In this document: piece by piece, positions 5,590 to 10,501 of the stretch | How the letters are laid out: every line of letters starts with the position of its first letter | Numbering within the stretch: position 1 is the first letter of the stretch | Assembly: GCA_049513815.1 (NCBI GenBank) | Contig: JBEKVR010000170.1 | Span: 1-10,501 of the forward strand | Source: Roseiarcus sp049513815 | Lineage (GTDB): Bacteria > Pseudomonadota > Alphaproteobacteria > Rhizobiales > Beijerinckiaceae | DNA length: 10,501 nt | Direction of reading: 5' to 3' | Program-made: the position numbers and the translations under genes | The notes under the pieces: generated by a model | Database searches by the model: none | What the model saw: the letters and a program-made list of their open reading frames with translations, nothing else | What the model was told of the DNA's origin: nothing

Positions 5590-5618
5590 TGTGCTCTATC
5601 CTGCTGAGCTACCGGGAC
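5577..5618 (-). pseudogene. 5' half of tRNA-Arg(CCU), interrupted in the anticodon stem by the element
   Basis: Read leftward from 5618, the sequence matches a tRNA 5' half position by position. It shows a seven-base acceptor strand GTCCCGG, then TA at 8-9, D-stem GCTC/GAGC with loop AGCAGGATA, base 26 A, anticodon 5' strand CAGGT, loop TTCCTAA, and the first three bases (ACC) of the 3' strand. The anticodon is CCU, and the D-loop carries A20, an arginine identity base. After ACC the sequence should continue TG to close the stem, but it reads GTTTTTCC. No variable loop, T-arm (GGTTCGA-like) or acceptor 3' strand follows. The fragment alone cannot make a tRNA. The 3' half should sit at the far end of the element, or an intact copy was rebuilt there. 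Confidence 0.8.
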
Positions 5619-5737
5619 GTCTCTGCCCGCCGGTCGCTCGCGGCCGGCGCGCTTTGCCGTCGTCCCTCGCCCTTGAGCGGTGACCGCGCGGGGCGAAGGC
5701 GCTAGAAGCCGTCTCGCAACGGCGAAGCGCCTCTAGC
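5619..5737 (+). promoter_or_regulatory. Leader with a stem-loop directly before the thermonuclease-like gene
   Basis: This spacer must hold the promoters of the tRNA (leftward) and the gene cluster (rightward), although no clear -35/-10 pair stands out. Just before the ATG at 5738, GCTAGA (5701-5706) pairs with TCTAGC (5732-5737). An inner stem pairs GCCGT (5708-5712) with ACGGC (5719-5723). In the mRNA this structure would end at the start codon and may limit translation. No ribosome binding site is evident within it. Confidence 0.4.
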
Positions 5738-6565
5738 ATGAATTCCGCTCCAACGCATCTGCCCGGCCGGCGCGCCGTCGCCGCCGCGATCGTCACCGCT
5801 TTGGCGCTGGCGCTCGCCCTCCCAGCCGGGCGGGCGGCGGCCTGCGGCGCGGCGGCGGGGATTGTTCAGGCGACTGCGGTCGACGAAGGGGGCGAAATCG
5901 CGCTTGCCGACGGGCGGAGGCTGAGAATCGCCGGCCTCGACCTTCCCGTTGCATCGCGCGGCGACCCGGCGCTGGCGGCGGCGGCGCGCGCGCTGCTGGC
6001 GAAGCTGTTCGTCGGCCGCGAGGCGGCGCTGACCCTCGTTTCGCCCGCCCCCGATCGCTGGGACCGCGCGCTGGGCGACCTCGGCGCGCCCATTTCGGAC
6101 GGCGCGCCGGCCTCCGCCGCCGAGACTCTGATCGCCGCCGGGCTGGCGCGGGTTCGTCCGGAATACGAGACGCGCGGCTGCGAGGCTGGCCGACTCGCCC
6201 TGGAATCCGCGGCGCGCGCGAAAGGACTTGGCGTCTGGCGCGATCCCGATTATGTCGTGCTCGCCGCCGACGATCTCGCCTCATTGGCGCGGCGCGACGG
6301 GCGCTTCGTCATCGTCGAGGGCGCGGTGCGCAGGATTGGCCTCGGCCGCGCGCGCCTCTATCTCGATTTGGGCGGGCGCGGCGCCCTTACGGTCGTCGCC
6401 TCGCGCAAGACGCAAGCGGCGTTCCAGGCGGCCGGCGCTCCGTTGACCGCCCTCGCTGGAGAGAAAATTCGGGTGCGCGGCGCATTGGACAGCCGATTCG
6501 GCCCGCAATTAGAAATCGTCGATCCGCTTATGCTGGAGCGGCTCGGGCGGGCCGAGGCGAAGTAG
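5738..6565 (+). CDS. Secreted thermonuclease (SNase)-fold protein with C-terminal OB-like region
   Basis: The 275-residue product begins with a basic stretch and a hydrophobic signal peptide (RR at 11-12, then Ala/Leu to about residue 35), so it is probably periplasmic. Residues about 40-172 fit the SNase fold: LADGRRLRIAGLDLP, AAARALLAKLFVGREAALTL, DRWDRALGDL, LIAAGLARVRPE and LGVWRDPDY. Two basic catalytic positions of staphylococcal nuclease appear kept (R63 in LRIAGLD, R110 in DRWDR). The general base, Glu in the usual I-D-x-P-E motif, is missing (LDLPVAS). Catalysis is therefore doubtful. Residues about 188-265 form a second beta-rich segment resembling an OB fold. The M48 protease gene starts 17 bp downstream, suggesting one operon. 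Function in the cell is not known. Confidence 0.85.
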   Translation: MNSAPTHLPGRRAVAAAIVTALALALALPAGRAAACGAAAGIVQATAVDEGGEIALADGRRLRIAGLDLPVASRGDPALAAAARALLAKLFVGREAALTLVSPAPDRWDRALGDLGAPISDGAPASAAETLIAAGLARVRPEYETRGCEAGRLALESAARAKGLGVWRDPDYVVLAADDLASLARRDGRFVIVEGAVRRIGLGRARLYLDLGGRGALTVVASRKTQAAFQAAGAPLTALAGEKIRVRGALDSRFGPQLEIVDPLMLERLGRAEAK

Positions 6566-6582
6566 GGAAGCGGACCGGGCAA

Positions 6583-8091
6583 ATGAGCGTCTGGGCGGGC
6601 GAGACGGACATGGGGCGGGGCGGGCCGGGCGCGCGCTTCTGCGCGCGCGCGCTTGCCGCCTTCGTCGCCGCGCTCGCGCTGGCGCTCGCCGCCTGTGCGA
6701 CGATCGATGCGCCGTCGCGTCCGGCGGCGGTCAATCTGGTTCCCACCGCCGCGCCGCAGACGACCGGCGGCGCCGAGACGAGCCCCGAGCGCAAGCGCCT
6801 GATCGACGCGTTCGGCGGCGAATACAGCGCGCCGGCGGTCGAGCGCTATCTCAATGAGATTCTCACCCGGCTCGCTCAGGCGAGCGACACGCCGAGCGAA
6901 CCCTACCGCGTCACCATTCTCGACTCGCCGGTCGTCAACGCCTTCGCGCTGCCCAACGGCGAGATCTTCATCACCCGCGGCTTGCTCACGCTCGCCAACG
7001 ATTCTTCGGAAGTGGCGGCGGTGATGGCGCACGAGATCGCGCATGTGACGGCGCGCCACGCCGCCCAGCGCGCCGAACTGGAGAAGACCGCGCAGCTCTT
7101 CAGCCGCGTCTCCGACCAGGTGCTCGACCGGCCGCAAGAAGGCGAGGCGGTGCAGGCGCGCATGCAATTGTCGATCGCGCGCTTCTCGCGCCAGCAGGAG
7201 TTCGAGGCCGACCAGATCGGCATCGGCGTCATCGCCAAGGCGGGTTTCGACCCCTACGCCGCTTCGCGCTTCCTGACCTCGCTCGGCCGCTGGAGCGCGC
7301 TGCGCACGGCGATGATCGGCGCCGGATCGGCCGACAAGCCCGACATGATGGCGACCCATCCCTCGACGCCGGAACGCGTCGCCCAGGCGGTCGTGGAAGC
7401 GCATAAGTTCGGCGCGCCGGGGGTCGGCGAAACCGGCCGCGACGAATATCTCGTCGTCGTCGACGGCATCGCCTACGGCGACAATCCGGCGCAAGGGTTG
7501 GTGCGCGGCGCGCGCTTCCTCCATCCCAAGCTCGGCTTCGCCTTCCAGGCGCCTGACGGCTTCGCGCTCGAGAACCAGTCGGCGGCGCTGATCGGCGTCG
7601 GCGAGGGCGGCGCGCAGGCGCTGCGGCTCGATTCGATCGCGCTCTCCCCGTCGACCTCGCTCGAGGACGAGCTCGCCTCGGGCTGGATCGACGGCGTCAA
7701 GACGTCGTCGATCGAAGCGCTTCCGGGCGGCGACTATCCGGTGGCGATCGCCGTCGCGCAGGGCGATCAGTGGAGCTTCCGGCTCGGCGCCGTCAGGGTC
7801 GGCGACCGCGTGTTCCGGCTGATCTTCGCCGCCCATTCGCTCAGCCCCGCGGTCGACGCGCGCTTCCGCGCCTCGATCCGCTCGTTTCACCGGCTGCGGC
7901 CGGAGGAGGCGGCGGAAGCGCAGGCTTTGCGGCTCAGGGTGATCGAAGCGCAGTCCGGCGACACCGCCCAGTCGATGGCGCAGCGCATGTCGCCGGACGA
8001 GCGCGCGGTCGGCCAGTTCCTGGTGCTCAACGGCCTCGATCGCGAGGGGCCGCTCGTCTCCGGCCAGCGCTACAAGATCATCGCCCCGTGA
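6583..8091 (+). CDS. M48-family lipoprotein metalloprotease with LysM-like C-terminus
   Basis: The 502-residue product has a lipoprotein signal ending in LALAAC, with Cys38 the likely lipid-anchored residue. A start at the internal ATG 6610 would give a more usual 28-residue leader and is a fair alternative. The peptidase domain follows: NAFALPNGEIFITRGLL (119-135), zinc site HEIAH (150-154), and EFEAD (206-210) giving the third ligand, probably E206. This is the layout of BepA/LoiP-like M48 proteases that act on outer-membrane or periplasmic proteins. THPSTPERV (about 345) is also typical. The region 300-440 is unassigned. The last 50 residues (VIEAQSGDTAQSMAQRM, FLVLNGL, LVSGQRYKII) resemble a LysM peptidoglycan-binding repeat. 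The stop codon overlaps the rdgB start, so the two are translationally linked. Confidence 0.92.
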   Translation: MSVWAGETDMGRGGPGARFCARALAAFVAALALALAACATIDAPSRPAAVNLVPTAAPQTTGGAETSPERKRLIDAFGGEYSAPAVERYLNEILTRLAQASDTPSEPYRVTILDSPVVNAFALPNGEIFITRGLLTLANDSSEVAAVMAHEIAHVTARHAAQRAELEKTAQLFSRVSDQVLDRPQEGEAVQARMQLSIARFSRQQEFEADQIGIGVIAKAGFDPYAASRFLTSLGRWSALRTAMIGAGSADKPDMMATHPSTPERVAQAVVEAHKFGAPGVGETGRDEYLVVVDGIAYGDNPAQGLVRGARFLHPKLGFAFQAPDGFALENQSAALIGVGEGGAQALRLDSIALSPSTSLEDELASGWIDGVKTSSIEALPGGDYPVAIAVAQGDQWSFRLGAVRVGDRVFRLIFAAHSLSPAVDARFRASIRSFHRLRPEEAAEAQALRLRVIEAQSGDTAQSMAQRMSPDERAVGQFLVLNGLDREGPLVSGQRYKIIAP

Positions 8092-8726
8092 ACGAAGCGC
8101 GCGCGGGACGGCTGAGCGGCAGGATCGTCGCGGCGACCCATAACAAGGGTAAGCTCGCCGAGCTCAGCGATCTGTTGGCGCCGCGCGGGCTCGAAGTCGT
8201 CGGCGCCGGCGCGCTCGGCCTCGCCGAACCGGGAGAGACCGGCGACAGCTTCGCCGCCAACGCGGCGCTGAAGGCGCGCGCGGCGGCGCGCGCCGCCAGG
8301 CTGCCGGCGCTCGCCGACGATTCCGGTCTGTGCGTCGCGGCGCTCGACGACGCGCCGGGCATCTATTCCGCCCGCTGGGCGGGCGAGGGCAAAGACTTCG
8401 CCGGCGCGATGGCGCGCATCGAGCGCGAACTGAAAGCGCACGGCGCGGCGCCGCCATGGCGCGCGCATTTCGTCAGCGCGCTGGCGCTCGCCTGGCCGGA
8501 CGGCCGGCTCGAGGCGTTCGAGGGGCGGGTCGACGGACATCTGGTCTTCCCGCCGCGCGGGACGAGCGGCTTCGGTTACGATCCGATCTTCATTCCCGAC
8601 GGCCATCAGCGCAGCTTCGGCGAGATGACGGCGGTGGAGAAGCACGGCCTGCCGCGCGACAATTCGCTCGCCTTGTCGCATCGCGCCCGCGCCTTCCAGA
8701 AGCTTGCGGCCGCGCTGCTCGATTGA
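8088..8726 (+). CDS. rdgB: RdgB/HAM1 family non-canonical purine NTP pyrophosphatase
   Basis: The 212-residue product carries the family signatures in order: ATHNKGKLAEL (15-25) for triphosphate binding, EPGETGDSFAANAALKA (47-63), ADDSGL (76-81), GIYSARWAG (91-99), GFGYDPIF (161-168), and SFGEM with SHRARAF near the end. The enzyme hydrolyses dITP, XTP and related damaged purine nucleotides to monophosphates, keeping them out of DNA and RNA in the cytosol. The start is GTG at 8088, which overlaps the TGA of the protease gene in the sequence GTGA. This points to translational coupling and gives the usual family length. No separate ribosome binding site is needed or seen. No odd features. Confidence 0.95.
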   Translation: MNEARAGRLSGRIVAATHNKGKLAELSDLLAPRGLEVVGAGALGLAEPGETGDSFAANAALKARAAARAARLPALADDSGLCVAALDDAPGIYSARWAGEGKDFAGAMARIERELKAHGAAPPWRAHFVSALALAWPDGRLEAFEGRVDGHLVFPPRGTSGFGYDPIFIPDGHQRSFGEMTAVEKHGLPRDNSLALSHRARAFQKLAAALLD

Positions 8727-8809
8727 CGCGCGCGCGCCGCTCGCGCCATCCTCTCGTCCGAGCGGTCGCGTCGCGAGCGGCGGGCGGCGGCGAAAGCGCG
8801 GAGGCCAAG

Positions 8810-9133
8810 GTGAGCGAGTTCGAGCGACGCAAAGAAGCATTCGAAGCCTTCTTCGCCCTGAGCGAAACGTTGCGCTTCAAGTCGCTGGCGCGCCGCAACC
8901 GCGCGGTCGGCCGCTGGGCGGCGGAGAAGCTCGCGCTGACAGGCGAGGCGGCCGAGCGCTACGCCGAAGGGCTCGCCCAGGCGCAGATTGACGGCGCCGA
9001 CGACGAAGCGCTGGTCGCGCGCTTGAACGACGAATTCGCCAAGGCGGGCGTCGACGCTTCCGCCCATCGCATCCGCCGCCGCTTCGAAGCGGCGCTCGCG
9101 CAAGCCGTCGCCGACGTACAGGCGGGACGGTGA
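8810..9133 (+). CDS. DUF1476 family protein (F1-ATPase inhibitor zeta-subunit-like)
   Basis: The 107-residue, mostly helical product matches DUF1476: F-x-x-R-x-x-A-F-E at 4-12, ALSETLRFKSLARRNRAVGRWAAEKLALTG (16-45), then AKAGVDASAHRIRRRFE (77-93). In Paracoccus denitrificans the member of this family is the zeta subunit, which binds the F1 part of ATP synthase through its N-terminal helix and blocks ATP hydrolysis. The family is largely alphaproteobacterial, which supports the host assignment. The start is GTG at 8810, chosen because GGAGG (8800-8804) lies at proper spacing and the protein then begins MSEFERRKEAFE, like its relatives. The gene lies 83 bp after rdgB and is probably the end of the transcription unit. 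Whether it inhibits this host's ATPase is inferred from family membership. Confidence 0.9.
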   Translation: MSEFERRKEAFEAFFALSETLRFKSLARRNRAVGRWAAEKLALTGEAAERYAEGLAQAQIDGADDEALVARLNDEFAKAGVDASAHRIRRRFEAALAQAVADVQAGR

Positions 9134-9584
9134 GGCAAGAGCCCTCGGCGGGCGGCCGATGATGGGAATTGGCGGGCGTGTCACCGTAATCCCAAGAGCG
9201 CCTGAAATGGGTGAGGTTGTGCGGGGGGAGGCGATGGAAAAAGTCGAATGGTAGTGAGCGTGTGCGCCGGGCTGCGGTTGTTGTCAATCGAAGCGATATG
9301 TTACCTGCCGCCTCGGCAGTCGGGCTTTCTACTCTGTTAGTAAAGGGCCGAATTCGTGCATGAAACCAAAATACAGTCTTCTGAATGACCGGCGAATAGG
9401 CACGATGTCGTCGGACGGCCGTATATGCACGATATTGATCCGTGCGGTGAGTACGGATTTGGATTCGGATGCGGGCGGTCGCAAGCGCTGGTGGGCGCGG
9501 GCGGCGGTCGTTGCAGGAAACGAGAATGCGATTTGATGATTTCGTAAAGAGAGTCGCCGTAATTCCGGAATTGTGGATATATAA
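9134..9584. other. 451-bp intergenic transition zone with no supported gene
   Basis: No open frame here has the codon pattern or family match of a gene. Composition falls from the GC-rich chromosome toward the AT-rich gene to the right, so a boundary of horizontally acquired DNA probably lies in this stretch. Visible structures are a hairpin CTGCCG (9305-9310) with CGGCAG (9314-9319), and a perfect 12-bp palindrome AATTCCGGAATT (9561-9572) just before the next gene. A loose repeat reads TCACCGTAATCCC (9181-9193) and TCGCCGTAATTCC (9554-9566). The hairpin might end the upstream transcription unit, though it has only a weak T tract. Confidence 0.5.
9305..9319 (+). terminator. Possible terminator hairpin after the DUF1476 gene
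   Basis: CTGCCG (9305-9310) and CGGCAG (9314-9319) form a perfect six-bp stem with loop CCT. The following bases TCGGGCTTTCT contain only a short T stretch, so termination strength is uncertain. It lies about 170 bp past the DUF1476 stop and is the best candidate for ending the chromosomal gene cluster. Confidence 0.3.
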
Positions 9585-10157
9585 ATGCCTCCTAAGACGA
9601 GTCTTCTGGTAACGAGTGAGCAACAAGTAACACTTCAAAATCAGATGCGTCTCATTGTACGCACGTTAGCGCTTGAGTTGACTGTTAGTTTCTCTATTCT
9701 TGCCCTTAATTCTTACTATATCCCGACACACGAGTGTACAATTATGGCCCACAGCGAATGGTTACTATTGTGGCCGATGAATAACAACTATATTACAACG
9801 TTGCAACAGGCTAATTTTTCGGAGCGCGATATTTGTGTTATGGTTTCGACGTTATCATTGGCAAGCGTAGTCTGTGTCGTAGCGACCGTGTTGGCAATTG
9901 TTCGCATACTTATTCGTGAGCCGACGGTGTATTTCAAGAATACCACGCCGACGGTTGTCGCAATATTGGTCGGAACGACTTGGTATTTATCGAGTGGAAT
10001 TACCAGCCACCATACACTGTTCGCACCAAGTGAGGATAAGTCAATAGTAATGAATTCAATATATGTACTAACGATGATGGCTTGTTGGTTTTTTATGTTA
10101 ACGTTTGTTGTCGATAGGGTCCGCTCGTCAATCGCTCACGCGATTGCCAATCGTTGA
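9585..10157 (+). CDS. Unrecognised membrane protein, about four transmembrane helices, AT-rich gene
   Basis: I do not recognise this 190-residue protein. Four hydrophobic segments are visible at about 23-44, 83-110, 121-140 and 154-177. A loop of about 38 residues rich in Asn, Gln and Trp lies between the first two. Positive residues cluster at the N-terminus (K4, R22, R26), after helix 2 (R107, R111, K118) and at the C-terminus (R178, R180, R190). By the positive-inside rule both ends would be cytoplasmic. Codon use is AT-rich, sharply unlike the upstream genes, which suggests recent transfer. No ribosome binding site precedes ATG 9585; the palindrome AATTCCGGAATT and a TATATAA run lie just upstream, so the transcript might be leaderless or nearly so. 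The next small gene begins 28 bp after its stop. A membrane partner, immunity or sensor role is possible but not shown. Confidence 0.72.
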   Translation: MPPKTSLLVTSEQQVTLQNQMRLIVRTLALELTVSFSILALNSYYIPTHECTIMAHSEWLLLWPMNNNYITTLQQANFSERDICVMVSTLSLASVVCVVATVLAIVRILIREPTVYFKNTTPTVVAILVGTTWYLSSGITSHHTLFAPSEDKSIVMNSIYVLTMMACWFFMLTFVVDRVRSSIAHAIANR

Positions 10158-10185
10158 TCAGCTAAAGCTCGAAAGGGAGGCTACA

Positions 10186-10398
10186 TTGGCGGATAAGCCG
10201 GCGTCCGAAACCGGATCCACTCTTTTGGCTCTGGCGTTGCAAGGCAACGAGACTGCAGCAGTGGCGCTCGCTGCGTTGTACGGGCCCGAAGCGCTTGAGT
10301 TTGCGGAGGGCGCCGCGACCTTCGCTTTGGGTCCAATCGGGTTCACGGCGTCGATCGTCTACGGAGCCGCAACGGATGGGCTAGTGGATCAAATCTGA
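10186..10398 (+). CDS. Small hydrophobic protein of 70 residues (TTG start), function unknown
   Basis: The start TTG at 10186 is chosen because a strong ribosome binding site, AAAGGGAGG (10172-10180), sits five bases upstream. The longer reading from ATG 10105 would lie inside the preceding gene. The product starts MADKPASETGSTLLALALQG, is acidic, and contains no Cys, His, Trp, Arg or second Met. Its C-terminal half is Gly/Ala-rich and hydrophobic (ALGPIGFTASIVYGAATDGL, about 47-66), enough for one membrane-inserting helix. Size, composition and pairing with a membrane-protein gene resemble small peptide plus membrane partner pairs such as bacteriocin/immunity, but no signature proves this. 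Other possibilities are a small membrane regulator or a non-coding stretch; the ribosome binding site favours a gene. Confidence 0.55.
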   Translation: MADKPASETGSTLLALALQGNETAAVALAALYGPEALEFAEGAATFALGPIGFTASIVYGAATDGLVDQI

Positions 10399-10427
10399 CA
10401 TTTGAATCTTATTACGGATTCCCGGCG

Positions 10428-10446
10428 GACTCGCGATATGCGAGTC
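10428..10446. terminator. Perfect seven-bp hairpin after the small gene
   Basis: GACTCGC (10428-10434) pairs with GCGAGTC (10440-10446) around GATAT, 30 bases past the stop of the small gene. A second hairpin, CGCCG (10473-10477) with CGGCG (10481-10485), follows. Neither has a T tract, so they may be terminator, repeat or part of an unseen gene at the window edge; the call is tentative. Confidence 0.3.
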
Positions 10447-10501
10447 TGGCGGATGCGCACAGGAATATCGTTCGCCGTTTCGGCGGAAGATCGGCTCCGG
10501 C

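Noticed and set aside
5486..5618. Group I intron in tRNA-Arg(CCU), as known from Agrobacterium
   Set aside because: The anticodon-loop position is similar, but the integrase gene starts only 92 bp from the break and no tRNA 3' half was seen on the minus strand within the window, so an intron does not fit.
6358..7890. Long open frame of 510 codons on the minus strand
   Set aside because: It lies opposite the thermonuclease-like and M48 genes, which have clear family motifs. Its product is Arg/Ala-rich low-complexity, typical of antisense frames in very GC-rich DNA.
8070..8840. 256-codon minus-strand open frame over rdgB
   Set aside because: rdgB on the plus strand shows all family motifs; the minus frame has no recognisable sequence.
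10299..10501. Open frame without stop to the right edge, in a different frame from the 70-residue gene
   Set aside because: About 67 codons are open and the last part looks protein-like, but no start codon or ribosome binding site is seen. It might be a frameshifted or new gene that only a longer window could show.
1..10501. CRISPR array or insertion sequence
   Set aside because: No regularly spaced repeats and no transposase-like product were found; the repeats present are short and irregular.

Overview
The window looks like a junction between a high-GC alphaproteobacterial chromosome and an integrated mobile element, with a second small foreign islet at the right edge. The organism is most likely a Hyphomicrobiales member. 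This rests on a Ros/MucR-type regulator, a DUF1476 (F1-ATPase inhibitor zeta-like) gene, and very GC-rich chromosomal codon use (hand count 45/60 G+C at 8221-8280). No genus can be assigned from sequence alone.

Left part (1 to about 5589): one end of an integrated, probably mobilizable element. From the junction inward it carries a P4-like tyrosine integrase (4298-5485, minus), a 414-bp non-coding region dense in inverted and direct repeats (3884-4297), a soluble TraG/VirD4-like ATPase (2573-3883, minus), a Ros/MucR-like regulator on the opposite strand (2136-2576, plus), a replication-relaxation family protein (881-1834, minus), and a CHC2 zinc-finger primase-like protein running off the left edge (1-786, minus). 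No relaxase or type IV secretion genes are visible, so any transfer would depend on genes further left or on a helper element. The regulator gene ends against the ATPase gene (overlapping stops) and diverges from the replication-relaxation gene. The intergenic region it shares with that gene holds repeated TGTCGC/GCGACA words and a dyad over the likely regulator promoter.

Junction (5484-5618): integration appears to have occurred in the anticodon loop of a tRNA-Arg(CCU) gene. A clean 42-nt 5' half of the tRNA (minus strand, 5577-5618) ends in a 13-bp palindromic core and runs straight into the integrase upstream region, with no 3' half following. Either the tRNA is split, or the element re-created an intact tRNA at its other end outside the window.

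Middle part (5738-9133, plus): ordinary chromosomal genes, tightly packed and probably co-transcribed. They are a secreted thermonuclease-fold protein, an M48 lipoprotein metalloprotease with a LysM-like tail, the RdgB/HAM1 house-cleaning nucleotide pyrophosphatase (GTG start overlapping the protease stop), and a DUF1476 protein.

Right part (9134-10501): a 451-bp non-coding stretch, then a markedly AT-richer gene (23/60 G+C at 9661-9720) for an unrecognised four-helix membrane protein. Next comes a 70-residue small hydrophobic protein with a TTG start and a strong ribosome binding site, then hairpins at the edge. This pair is unlike its neighbours in composition and is the least explained coding content in the window.
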